Shown: positions 10,767 through 22,796, counted from the stretch's first letter. The stretch: DNA of 64,000 nucleotides from Platycnemis pennipes (GCA_933228895.1 OW121854.1:58570609-58634608), one strand, 5' to 3'. Numbers and translations are program-made. The notes: generated by a model from the letters alone, not told the origin.

Positions 10767-11247
10767 TTGCGTTGCTATGTGGCAAGGGAGGAGTAGAATT
10801 ACCTTTGCTTGAATGCGCACGGCTTATTTCCTGTAGGAGAAAAACAATTCGAGCTAAATTGAAGAAGAGCAAGTTAATAGGAAAAATTAGCACAAAATTA
10901 ACTTAAGCACGTAATGATACATTAACTGACAAAGAAGAACAAGGTTGTAAAGTCGTGAATACAGATTGATTGAGTACAGAATACAGTGATATTGACGTCA
11001 GGGTTCCTACTTGTATCGCCAAGGATCCCGCGGCCCGTCCGATAAAGATGGCGATTGCGATATTACTGAGGAAACTTATTTATCTCTCCTGGCGTTGAAG
11101 GAATATCAGTTATGCGCAGTAATAACATTCATGATTATTTTTAGCCACAAAATGGTAATTGGGGAAATGTTTTAATGGTTCAAATACCCGTGTCCATATG
11201 CTGTAAAGTTAAATTATCACTAACGAATTCATGCAAGCCAGCAGCTG

Positions 11248-11282
11248 TATATATATGGCCTCCCATCAGTCATTTGTCAGTG
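11248..11282 (+). promoter_or_regulatory. Candidate RNA polymerase II core promoter (TATA + initiator)
   Basis: TATATAT at 11248-11254 lies 31 bases upstream of the A of TCAGT (11277-11281), the arthropod initiator consensus. The spacing is the canonical one. No downstream open frame of note follows, and it lies inside the outer inverted-repeat element. It could drive a transposon RNA or be coincidental in AT-rich DNA. Confidence 0.3.
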
Positions 11283-11639
11283 AAGAAGCACTAGATAGCA
11301 GTCATGATATGCATTTCGTTAGGTCGTGTAGTTTAAGATAATAAGACACGGAGGACAAGTATATTTGTGTGCCATGAATGGTTAAGAATTGTAACTTGTG
11401 CATTAACAAATGCAGGAAAATCTGTTAGTATCATTTTCTTTTTAAATTCTGATACTATAGGTGTACTCATGGAAGTAGTGATATTTTTGTGATACCTAAC
11501 TAATTTGTTTCGCTAGGTTCATGCGTACAGCTCTTTTGCACAATTGCATTCCATAGGCAGTGTTTTTGTGTGTGGTTCATGAATGCTTTCCTACCCTCGG
11601 TGTACCCTCTATTTTTTCCAGGGTTTAAACTTGCGCAGG

Positions 11640-11779
11640 ACTTGCGTGAAGCTTGCAACAGGTGCAGTAGTCTGATTGCAGCAAGCTTGCTGCAAACTTT
11701 AACCTTGCCACTGCGAGCATGCTGCAAGCTTGCTATCTTGCAATGACAAGCTTGCTGCAAGGTTGCAGCAATCTTGCTT
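11640..11779. repeat. Right subterminal array of the outer element
   Basis: More than ten GCTTGC/GCAAG/TTGCAGCAA motifs in about 140 bp, mirroring the GCAAG-rich left end at 9110-9320. Interpreted as transposase-binding repeats. Confidence 0.6.
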
Positions 11780-11789
11780 TGCTATGTGG

Positions 11790-14375
11790 GGCTATTTAAT
11801 TTATAATTACATATTTAGATAAACGATTTGCTGCACATGGTACAAGCTTCCTCCATGAAGAATAGCCCTCACTTGGCAGTAACAAGATATCAGAACACTG
11901 AGTGCACTAATATATTTAACTATTATCCATAGTAAAATGCACTTCCTACTTTTCCACAAGTTTATTGAGGGATAATGTTCCCCTATTGTCAGCACATACT
12001 AATAAATATTTAAATTAAATTTACTTCAGAAATGAAGGTTAGAAGTTCATGTAAACCAAAGAAAAATTAGCCAATGATGTAACAATTTAACAAGGGCTGC
12101 CAGTAATGATAAACGAATAAATAGAAAAATTTCCTATTTGAATTGAAACATTCAGAGCCACCTATGAACCATCACACAATCTGGTGATGTGGCAGTGGGA
12201 TATATTTACTTCCAATCACAACTTTAGATGTGGTTTGTGGTTCTGAAGCTGTGAATACCTGTAAATCAATAGTTTACCTGTATTGCTGATTTCATTGCAT
12301 AGCATGCTAACAGATGGGGACATCTGTTTTCTCCTAGTTGTTCTTTTCATTTTCTCAGTCTAAACAATTTCTTTCAATTGCACCATTTATTGCTACTGTC
12401 AGTAAAACAAATAATTTCAATATCAAGTTACTTGATTGCAAAATAATGAAAGTTTGGCAACATTGGTGATGGTACCTCTTAGCATCAATATATGCCGAAC
12501 AAATATTTAAAAAATAAATACAGTGGAACCGCAGTAGTACGAGTATGGCCCATGCTAGACCCCCACCACAACGAGAGATTGCAGGGGCACCGTGAATTGA
12601 CCATATGATTGCCATATAAAAAATACGGTTTTTACGAGACCCTTTTGGTGTTGGCCCCCGCCATTGCGAGAGTTTCCGTCACCAGCAAACAAACACCAAA
12701 AGTGGCCAACATCTACCATAGCTTGAGATTTGTTAGGAATGCAATTAATATGAATTGTTGCGTATCAACTGCATGTTATAAATCACCATCCGATTAATCC
12801 GACCAATTATGGTTTAAATTCAAATTTATGTTTAATATCAAAATTATCAAGTTTAATATCAAAACTATGGAATGAACGTTAGAAAATGGAATGAGTATTA
12901 GAAAAGAGTAGCTTGGTCAGGTGTGCATTTGGGAAAATGGACGGCATTTGGAGACTTTTTGCATTTTTTGGCGCAGGTACTTTTTGATCTAATGGTTAGT
13001 TGATAAATTAAGTAGGGATATGAATTACTTCAAAAACTTTCCCCTTCTTTCGGGATTAGTGCTCTGACTCTCCAGATGGAAATACTTCCGCCATGTCACC
13101 AACCTGATTCGTAGAAAATTGCTGATAATAGGTTTCATGGCGATTATTTACACTAACCCCTGTAAGACGATACTTCACTATAGCGTGGGTTTTCTTGGGC
13201 ACCGTGAGGTCTTGTTTTAAAGAGATTGCACTGTATATATTTAAATTGGATTTAGAAATGAACTGTACGAGTGCATAAAAATGCAAGGAAAGTAGAAAAT
13301 GGTGCAACAATGTTTGATAATCACCACAATCATCATAAAATGAATTTAAAAAAATCAAGAAATACTATTAGTGCAACAACACTATCATCTATCGTATGAC
13401 ACCTGTACCATGGGAGTTCTGAACTTTGTGGCCAGAATAAAATTAGGCACTGAACCAGTGAATAACCTAAAGTCTATTTTCAATATTTACTTGCTAGGGT
13501 CAAATACTTCACTAACCTCAATGCTGTTAAAAGATAAGCAGCTCAATTATTTATCAGGTGAGAGAAAAATTAAGAATACCTTGCTCCTCTGACTGGATGG
13601 GAATAATATTATTCAACCTTCTGGACTCCACGATGACTGCAACTGGCATAATCCTCAATAAGGTCAATGAGAGAACCTATAAAAGTGCAATTATTAGGCA
13701 AATAGGAAAAAATTACATGTTATTTTATATCACTGTCAAAATAGTTTGAGATCTTTGCATACTATTTATTAAAAAACTTAATTTTACTTTACTTTGAACT
13801 TTTTACTTGAAACTGAATTTCAGACAGTCTCAGCATATGGTTATCCCTTATACAACTGAATAAAAAATATGAAATTTTACTTACATTTCCAAATAACTTC
13901 CTCAAATATTTTACATTTGTTCCAAACATTAAAATCTGCAGAGATTTTACTGAGAAGAAAAATTTTATTCCAACAAGAATGCCAAATGCAAAAACACTTG
14001 ACCATGTCTAAGAGGAAATATACAAATCAGTCTACAATGAATAAAAGAAGGTTTAAAAAGCTGGATCTAGTTATCACATGAACAGTGTACCCAAACTTTT
14101 TCACTATTGACAAAGATAGATAAATAAAATATAGCATATCTCACGGCCTTGATTGCAGAGGGATCCCATAATCCACTCTTGTATCATCTGTTCTTGATTT
14201 CATGAGGGCGAGCCTGTTGAGAAAACGGATAAGTACATGGAAAATTCAACAGTGTGGATTCACATTTAATGCTGAAAGCCAAAAAGGGATAACTTAGGAT
14301 GTTATAAGGAAGAAAGCATCACAAGAGTACGAATCTTTTCATTCCACATCATGTGAAACCATTCCATTGACACAA
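11790..14375. other. No recognised gene
   Basis: AT-rich with short open frames only. ACAGTGGAACCGCAGTAGTA at about 12521-12540 resembles a pogo/Tigger-type terminal repeat, but no opposite end is seen. A minus-strand open frame at 13056-13358 and a possible 69-nt minus-strand exon at 14145-14213 (AG acceptor, GTGAGA donor) match no protein I know. Confidence 0.4.
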
Positions 14376-14553
14376 AAGTAAATTTGAACATGCAAGCCCA
14401 CAAAAGCAATGAAAATTAAATTAAACTCTACCCTACTTTATAAAAATTAGGCTATGCACTTTTTCCCTATGTTGAAAAACAGTTGAATATTTCAACAGTA
14501 ACTTGGACCAACAGTTATATCAAAATGTTACCATTTAAAAATTCAACAGTAAG
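14376..14553 (+). repeat. Outlying, diverged satellite monomer left of PLE 2
   Basis: The order of blocks (GAAAATTAAATTAAACTCTACC, then AGTTGAATATTTCAACAGTAA, GGACCAACAGTTATATC, then ATTCAACAGTAAG) matches the 196-bp satellite monomer of the main array with about 25-30% differences. It shows that the array originally extended left of PLE 2, which therefore sits inside the array edge. Confidence 0.7.
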
Positions 14554-14564
14554 TCGACTTACTG
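14547..14564. repeat. 18-bp perfect palindrome at the satellite/PLE 2 junction
   Basis: CAGTAAGTCGACTTACTG is its own reverse complement. It begins in the satellite motif CAACAGTAA and ends where the PLE frame opens, so it may be a foldback formed during the insertion. Confidence 0.75.
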
Positions 14565-14565
14565 A

Positions 14566-16483
14566 TCAGTCCAACCCCAAGTCCAACTCTTCCTCACCAA
14601 AGTAAGTGATAATAATTTCCTTCAATCCCTCACTCCTCCCAAAAATCTCACTCGCCTTGAATCTCTAGCCCTAAAAAACCTCTCAGCCAATGAAGACATC
14701 ATCATCACTTCTGCAGACAAAGGCTCTACCGTAGTCGTTCTTGACAAAGAAGCATATGTATCCGAAGGTTTAAGGCAACTTAATGACACAAATTTCTATT
14801 CTCCCCTTACATATGATCCCAATCCCCAATTTCAAATTGATATTCTTACCTTCCTCAAAGAGTTCGGCCCCGCGGAGGGTCTCACCACCTCAGACATCAA
14901 CCTTCTATCTCCCACCTACTTCAAAACTCCACACTTCTACTTGCTTCCGAAGATTCACAAACCAAACAACCCTGGTCGCCCTATCGTATCCAGCCGCAAT
15001 GCCCCCACTGAAAGAATCTCTGCTCTACTCGATCACTACCTTCAACCAATAGTCACCTCCCTCCCTTCCTTCATCAAAGACTCCTACCACTTTCTTGACA
15101 TCCTTAATTCCACCCCCATTCCCAAAGACACCAATATTCTCATGGCTACGATAGATGTGGTATCACTCTATACTTCCATTCCCCACCATGAAGGCCTAGA
15201 ATCTCTCCACTACTTCCTCTCACTACGTCCAACACCCCACTCTCCATCTACCAGTTTCATCACTCGCCTAGCAGAACTTGTCCTTACCAAAAATGCCTTC
15301 TCATTTAATAATAACAATTATCTGCAGATCCGAGGGGTCCCTATGGGGACCCGCATGGCACCATCTTACGCCAACATTTATATGGGCCATCTAGAAACTT
15401 CATTCCTAAACTCCCAAGTGCTCAAACCCCTCCTGTGGGCCCGATACATTGATGATATTTTCCTCCTGTGGCCCCACGGGCGCGACTCTCTCACCTCTTT
15501 TATCTCTTCTCTCAACTCTTCTTCCTCTATCACGTTCACCTCCTCCATCTCTGATTCATCCGCCACCTTCCTTGATATCAACATTCTCCTTGAAGACAAC
15601 AAATTCATCACCTCTATCCACAAAAAGCCCACCAACCACGAACAATATTTGCATTATACTAGTTGTCACCCGCCATACACCAAACAATCCATTCCATACT
15701 CTCTGTCCGTCCGGGCTCACCGTCTTTGCAACAATGCCCCCTCCCTACACCAAGCCATAGATAACCTCCATCACGCCCTCCAGAAACATGGGTACCCAGA
15801 GCCTCTCCTCAGAAAGAAAATTCTATCCCCTACCGCCAATTACACACCCCGCATCAAAAATAACCCTCCCGGCCGATTGAATTACATCACCAAATTTTCC
15901 CGGCTCACACAAAATAAAAAGCATCCTGAGAGATCTTTACCCCATCATAAATACCAACCATACAACATCAAATCTCCTTCCCGCCTGCCCTTCCGTTACT
16001 TACAAAAAAGCACCCAATCTCAGCAATATTCTTAGATCCACCCGACCCACTCTTCTACATGCTCCCCTTCCTTCCAATTTCTCTTCACCTTGCAAACGCC
16101 CGAGATGCAAATGTTGTTTTCTACTCCGCTCAGCCTCCTCATCAGTCCTTAACAAATCCTCCTCTACACCCTCCTGCACCTCCACCAATGTAGTTTACCG
16201 CCTCTCCTGCAATTTCTGCCCCTCCTTCTACATTGGAGAGTGCACTACACCACTAGCTATCAGGATGAACAACCACCGGCATTCCACCAAAATTCCTCCC
16301 TTCCATGAACCTATCCCGAAACATACTGCCCACCATAATCAAACTTTTGACAACTGTTTTTCCCTCGCCATAGTGGAAGTACTTTCCGAAAATGCCACTA
16401 GCATTGAGGTGAGGTCTCGTGAATTGGCGCGTATCTGGCTCGAAAGATCATATCAAAAGCCAGGCTTGAACATCTCCCACTAG
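14566..16483 (+). pseudogene. Penelope-like RT + GIY-YIG protein, one frameshift
   Basis: The first frame is open 14566-16035 (489 residues) with no in-frame start at its beginning, consistent with 5' truncation. It shows SADKGSTVVVLDKEAY (about 46-61), LPKIHKP (about 127), motif A IDVVSLYTSIP (about 196-206), motif B GVPMGTRMAPSYANIYMG (257-274), YIDD (294-297) and ATFLDINILL (333-342). Homology shifts to the second frame at about 15,896-15,910, where ITKFS is followed by KIKSILRDLYPI. That frame runs to TAG at 16481-16483 and holds CKRPRCKCC, a putative zinc-binding cluster, then VVYRLSCNFCPSFYIGE, the GIY-YIG core, and a C-terminal region ending RSYQKPGLNISH. One indel breaks an otherwise stop-free reading, so the copy is fairly recent. 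It belongs to a different PLE lineage from the element at 1-1.6 kb. Confidence 0.88.
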
Positions 16484-16608
16484 AGGCCACCACTTCCTTA
16501 CCTCCTCCACTGTCTCCCGCCCCACTCCTGTACCCATTCTTACCATCCCCCCCCCACTCTTTCACTCACGAAGAGGACTCAGCCAGCAGTCATCGGCAGT
16601 CAACCTTC

Positions 16609-16645
16609 TTCCGTTGAAAAAGGCGGCATGACCGCGGAAACGTCC
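16609..16645 (+). ncRNA. Degenerate hammerhead-ribozyme-like motif in the PLE 2 tail
   Basis: After TTCCGTTGAAAA (an altered position for the CTGATGA box) comes a GC-rich helix-II-like hairpin GGCGGC-ATGA-CCGC, then GGAAACGTCC, which keeps the GAAA box and a GTC that could be the cleavage triplet. PLEs are known to carry minimal hammerheads next to their coding region. The first core box is not intact here, so activity is doubtful. Confidence 0.35.
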
Positions 16646-16648
16646 AAA

Positions 16649-16870
16649 CTTTTGTGAGTGTCCCTTTTGCGTGTTTCTATGTTTTCGTCATCTGTTTTAT
16701 TTTGTATTTATCATGACTGCGTAGTGCGCTTTTCTGGCGATTTTATATATATATACATATATATATAAATGTTCACGGGAAAATCTCAGTGCGAGACACA
16801 AATAGCAATAAAGCTGGTCACAGGCGTGACAAAAGTATAAAGGCACATAAAAAAAGGACACTCACAAAAA
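16649..16870. repeat. Inverted repeat of the PLE 2 3' tail
   Basis: CTTTTGTGAGTGTCCCTTTT (16649-16668) recurs reverse-complemented as AAAAAGGACACTCACAAAA (16851-16869), and weaker similarity extends inward on both sides. An inverted partial tail copy is compatible with the complex terminal (pseudo-LTR) structures of PLEs. Confidence 0.65.
16743..16768. repeat. TA dinucleotide microsatellite
   Basis: Alternating TA with a single C interruption, located between the two arms of the inverted tail repeat. Confidence 0.85.
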
Positions 16871-19800
16871 TAATTTCCGATATTCCGATATCGATAATTT
16901 AAATATTTATTCAGTAATTTGGGCCAACAGTTAAAACCAATAGTTACTCTGAAAATATTCATAAGTAAATTGGGCGAACACTTACAGTTAAAATGTAACA
17001 GTTATTCGAATATGATTGAACCAAGTTAAATTGAACTCTACCTGGCTCCGTAACCTTAAGCTACGCAATGTATTCCCATTCCCAAAACAGTCAAATATTT
17101 ATTCAGTAATTTGTGCCAACAGATATATCCAATAGTTACTGCATAAATATTCAAACGTAAATTGGGCTAACCCCAAAAATTAAAATCTTACAGTTATTCG
17201 CAAAGGTTTGAACAGAATATTAAATTGAACTCGACCTGGTTCTATTCCCTTAAGGTACGCCATATATTCCTTACGTAAAAACACTATTGAATATTTATTC
17301 AGTAATTTGGCCCAACAGATATATCCAATAGTTACTGCGTAAATATTCAACAGTAAATTGGGCAAACCCCAACAATTAAAATCTAATAGTTATTCACAAA
17401 ATATTGAAAACAAAATTAAATATAACTAATTCGCTTCATACCAAAGTTTTTCCTACGTAATAACACTCTTGAATATTTATTCGGTAATTTGGGCCACTAG
17501 ATACATTTATAGTTACTGTGTAAATATTCAACAGTAAATTGGGTAAACCCCAAAAATTAAAATCTAACAGTTATTCGCAAAGGATTGAACAGAAAATTAA
17601 ATTGAACTCGACCTGGCTCCGTTACCTTTAGCTACGCAAATTATTTCCTACATAAAAACATTCTTGAATATTTATTCAGCAATTTAGGCCAACATATATA
17701 TCGAATAGTTACTGGGTAAATATTCACTAGTAAAAATGGCAAACCCCAACAATTAAAATCTTACGGTTATTCACAAAGGATTGAACAGAAAATTTAATTG
17801 AACTCGACCTGGCTCCTTATCCTTATTGTTGGCAATATATTCCCTGCTTAATAACACTCGTAAATATTTATTCAGTAATTTGGACCAACAGATATATTCA
17901 AGATTTACTGCGTAAATATTCAACAGTAAATTGGGCTAACACTATAAATTAATATGTAACAGTTATTCGGAAAGGAATGAATGGAAAATTAAATTGAACT
18001 CGACCTGGATCCTTATCCTTATGGTACGCAATATATTCCCTATGTATTAACACGCTGGAATATATATTCAGTAATTTCGGCGACAGACACATCCAAGATT
18101 TACTGCGTAAATATTCAACAGTAAATTGGGCAAACACCAACAATTAAAATCTATAAGTTATTCGCAAAGGATTGAACGGAAAATTAAATTGAACTCAACC
18201 TGGCGACTTTTCCTTATGGTACGCAAATTATTTCCTACATAAAAACATTCTTGAATATTTATTCAGCAATTCGGGCCAACATATATGTCGAATAGTTACT
18301 GCGTAAATATTCAATAGTAAATATGGCAAACCCTAACAATTAAAATGTAACAGTTATTCACAAAGGATTGAACGGAAAATTAAATTGAACTCGACCTGGC
18401 TCCGTTACCTTTAGCTACGTTAATTGTTTCCTTTGTAATAACACTCTTGAATATTTATTCAGCAATTTGGGCCAACATATATATCGAATAGTTGCTGCGA
18501 AAATATTCAATAGTTAATATGGCAAACCCCAACATTAAAATGTAAGCGTTATTTACAAAGGATTGTACAGAAAATAAAATTGAACTCGACCTGGCTCCTT
18601 ATCTATGTGGTACTCAATATATTCCGTACATAATAACACTCTTGAATATTTATTCAGTAATTTTGGCCAACATATATATCCAAGATTTACTGCGTAAATA
18701 TTCAATAGTAAATTGGGCCAACCTCAACAATTAAAATCTAACAGTTATTCGCAAAGGATTATTTACAAAATTAAATTGAACTACACCTGGCTCCGTTACC
18801 TTTAGCCACGCAAATTATTTCCTACGTAATAACACTCTTGAATATTTATTCAGCAATTTGGGCCAACAGATATATCCAACATTTACTGCGTAAATATTCA
18901 ACAGTAAATTGGGTAAACACCAACAATTGAAATCTATCAGTTATTCTCAAGGGATTGAACAGAAAATTAAATTGAACTCGACCTGGCTCCGTTACCTATA
19001 GCTACGCAAATTATTTCCTACGTAAAAACACTCTTGAATATTTATTCAGCAATTTGGGCCAACAGATATATCCAACATTTACTGCGTAAATATTCAACAG
19101 TAAATTGGGTAAACACCAACAAATGAAATCTATCAGTTATTCGCACAGGATTGAACAGAAAATTAAATTGAACTCAGCCTGGCTCCATTACCTTTAGATA
19201 CGCAAATTATTTCCTACGTAATAACACTCTTGAATATTTATTCAGCAATTTGGGCTAATAGATATATCCAAGATTTACTGCTTAAGTATTCAATAGTAAA
19301 TTGGGCAAACCCCAACAATTAAAATTCTAACAGTTATTCGCAATGGATTGAACAGAAAATTAAATTGAACTCCACCTGGCTCCGTTACCTTTAGCTACGC
19401 AAATTATTTGCTACGTAATAACACTCTTGAATATTTATTCAGAAATTTGGGCCAACAGATATATCTAAGATTTGTTGTGTAAATATTCAACAGTAAACTG
19501 GGCAAACACCAACAATTGAAATCTATCAGTTATTCGCTAGGATTGGTCAGAAAATTAAATTGAACTCGGCCTGGCTCCGTTACCTTTAGCTACGCAAATT
19601 ATTTCCTATGCAATAACACACTTGAATATTTATTCAGCAATATTGGTGAACATATATATCGAATAGTTGTGCGTAAATATTAAATAGGAAATTGGCAATC
19701 CCCAACAATTAAAATGTAACAGTTATTTACAACGGATTGTATAGAAAATTAAATTGAGATCATCCCCCTTTATCCTTATGGCACAAAATATATTCCGAAC

Positions 19801-22692
19801 ATAATAACACTCTTGAATATTTATTCAGTAATTTGGGCCAACAGATATATATAAGATTTACTGCGTAAATATTCAATAGTAAATTGGGCAAACCCCAACA
19901 ATTAAAATTCTAACAGTTATTCGCAATGGATTGAACAGAAAATTAAATTGAACTTGACCTGGCTCCGTTACCTTTAGCTACGCAAATTATTTCCCACGTA
20001 ATAACACTCTTGAATATTTATTCAGCAATTTGGGCCAATAGATATATCCAAGATTTGCTGCGTAAATATTTAATAGTAAATTGGGCAAACCCCAACAATT
20101 AAAATGCTAACAGTTATTCGCAAAGGATTGAACAGAAAATTTAACTGAACTTGACCTGGCTCCGTTACCTTTAGCTACGCAAATTGTTTCCTACGTAATA
20201 ACACTCTTGAATATTTATTTAGAAATTTGGGCCAATAGATATATCCAAGATTTGCTGCGTAAATATTCAATAGTAAATTGGGCAAACCCCAACAATTAAA
20301 ATTCTAACAGTTATTCGCAAAGGATTGAACAGAAAATTTAACTGAACTTGACCTGGCTCCGTTACCTTTCGCTACGCAAATTATTTCCCACGTAATAACA
20401 TTGTTAAATATTTATTCAGTAATTTGGGCCAACAGATATATCCAAGATTTACTGTGTAAATATTCAACAGCACATTGGGCAAACACCAACATTTGAAATC
20501 TAATAGTTATTCGCAAAGAATTAAACAGAAAATTAAATATAACTCGACCCGGCTCCGTTACCTTTATCTACGCAAATTATTTCCTACGTTATAACACTCT
20601 TGAATATATATTCAGCAATTTGGGCCAACATATATATCGAAAAGGTGCTCCGAAAATATTCAATAGTAAATTAGGCAAACCCCAACAATTAAAATGTAAC
20701 AGTTATTCGCAACGGATGGAACAGAAAATTAAATTGAACTCTACCTGGCTGCGTTACTTTTAGCTACGCAATGTATTTCTTTCGTAATAACACTCTTGAA
20801 TAATTATTCAGCAATTTGGGCCAATAGATTAATCCAAGATTTACTGCGTAAATATTCAATAGTAAATTGGGCAAACCCCAACAATTAAAATTCTAACAGT
20901 TATTCGCAATGGATTTAACAGAAAATTAAATTGAACTCCACCTTGCTCCGTTACCTAGCACTACGCAAATTATTTCCCACGTAATAACATTGTTGAATAT
21001 TTATTCAGCAATTTGGGCCAATAGATTAATCCAAGATTTACTGCGTAAATATTCAACAGTAAATTGGGTAAACACCAACAATTAAAATTCTAACAGTTAT
21101 TCGCAATGGATTTAACAGAAAATTAAATTGAACTCCACCTGGCTCCGTTACCTTTCGCTACGCAAATTATTTCCCACGTAATAACATTGTTGAATATTTA
21201 TTCAGTAATTTGGGCCAACAGATATATCCAAGATTTACTGCGTAAATATTCAATAGGAAATTGGGTAAACCTCAACAATTAAAATCTAACAGTTATTCGC
21301 AAAGGATTGAACAGAAAATTAAATTGAACTCTACCTGGCTCCGAAACCTTTAGCTACGCAAATAATTTCCTACGTAATAACTCTCTTGAATATTTATTCA
21401 GCAATTTGGGCCAACAGATATATCCAAGATTTACTGCGTAAATATTCAATAGGAAATTGGGCAAACCCCAACAATTAAAATTCTAACAGTTATTCGCAAT
21501 GGATTTAACAGAAAATTAAATTGAACTCCACCTGGCTCCGTTACCTTTCGCTGCACAAATTATTTCCCACGTAATAACATTGTTAAATATTTATTCAGTA
21601 ATTTGGGCCAACAGATATATCCAAGATTTACTGTGTAAATATTCAACAGCAAATTAGGCAAACACCAACAATTGAAATCTAACATTTATTCGCAAAGAAT
21701 TGAACAGAAAATTAAATATAACTCGACCCGGCTCCGTTACCTTTATCTACGCAAATTATTTCCTACGTTATAACACTCTTGAATATTTATTCAGCAATTT
21801 GGGCCAACATATAAATCGAAAAGGTGCTCTGAAAATATTCAATAGTAAATTAGGAGAACCCCAACAATTAAAATGTAACAGTTATTCGCAACGGATTGAA
21901 CAGAAAATTAAATTGAACTCTACCTGGCTGCGTTACTTTTAGCTACACAAAGTATTTCTTTCGTAATAACACTCTTGAATAATTATTCAGCGATATCGGC
22001 CGACATATATATCTAATAGTTAATGCGTAAATATTCAATAGTATATTGGCAAACCCTAGCAATTAAAATGTAGCCGTTATTTACAAAAGATTGTACAGAA
22101 AATTAAATTGAACTCCACCTGGCTCCGTTACCTTTAGCTACGCAAATTATTTCGTACGTAATAACACTCTTGAATATTTATTCAGCAATTTGGGCCAACA
22201 GATATATCCAAGATTTACTGCGTAAATATTCAATAGGAAATTGGGCAAACCTTAACAATTAAAATTCTAACAGTTATTCGCAATGGATTGAACAGAAAAT
22301 TAAATTGAACTCCACCTGACTCCGTTACCTTTAGCTACGCAAATTATTTCCAACGAAATACACTCTTGAATATTTATTAAGCAATTTGGGCCAACATGTA
22401 TCCAAGATTTACTGCTTAAATATTCAATAGTAAATTGGGCAAACCCCAACAATTAAAATTCTAACAGTTATTCGCAATGGATTGAACAGAAAATTTAATT
22501 GAACTCCACCTGGCTCCGTTACCTTTAGCTACGCAAATTATTTTCTACGTAATAACACTTGAATATTTATGCAGCAATTTGGGCCAACAGATATATTCAA
22601 GATTTACTGGGTAAATATTCAATAGGAAATTGGGCAAACCCCAATATTAAAATTCCAACAGTTATTCGCAAAGGATTGAACAGAAAATTAAA

Positions 22693-22775
22693 GTACACTA
22701 TAATTTTAAATTCCCAACAATTAATAAATAGTAAATCCAAAAAGCCAAATAGTAAATTGGTCAACCCCAACAATT
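22693..22775 (+). repeat. Truncated junction monomer (copy 1 of 5)
   Basis: After GAACAGAAAATTAAA the usual CTGGCTCCG...TACGTAATAACAC part is missing and is replaced by a short AT-rich bridge with AATAAATAGTAAATCC and AAAAGCCAAATAGTAAATT. The same junction recurs at about 28.05, 40.06, 50.96 and 63.39 kb. Confidence 0.75.
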
Positions 22776-22796
22776 AAAATGTAACAGTTATTTACA

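Larger units (their letters stand above)
9336..10782. mobile_element. Nested non-autonomous inverted-repeat element (inner)
   Basis: CCACATAGCA at 9336-9345 and TGCTATGTGG at 10773-10782 are perfect 10-bp inverted termini. They are bordered inside by arrays of TCTCAGAGACGTCTC-type repeats (about 9353-9510 and 10565-10766). The subterminal motif differs completely from the outer element's, which shows that the two end pairs belong to separate elements. The interior (9570-10550) is AT-rich with no coding potential. No clear target duplication is visible. Confidence 0.65.
9101..11789. mobile_element. Non-autonomous inverted-repeat DNA element (outer)
   Basis: The left end starts CCACATAGCA-T-GCAAGATTGCAGCAAG (9101 onward). 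The right end, reverse complemented from 11789, starts CCACATAGCA-AA-GCAAGATTGCTGCAA. Both ends carry dense GCAAG/CTTGC repeats for about 150-220 bp (9110-9320 and 11640-11779). Terminal inverted repeats plus subterminal short-motif arrays are typical of cut-and-paste elements whose transposase binds many sites. No transposase frame is present and no flanking target duplication is obvious, so the superfamily is not assigned. About 1.45 kb of its length is a second element inserted near its left end. Confidence 0.65.
14565..16880 (+). mobile_element. Penelope-like element 2 (5'-truncated) inserted at the satellite edge
   Basis: It contains an RT and GIY-YIG coding remnant (14566-16483), a 3' tail with a hammerhead-like remnant, a TA microsatellite and an inverted tail copy. 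Satellite sequence lies on both sides but in different phase: it stops after CAACAGTAA on the left and resumes at AATATTTATTCAG on the right. Insertion was therefore accompanied by loss or rearrangement of part of a monomer. No target duplication was found. Confidence 0.8.

Noticed and set aside
13056..13358. Minus-strand 100-codon frame as a host gene
   Set aside because: The first half is low-complexity and hydrophobic, with no family recognised; not enough to call an exon.
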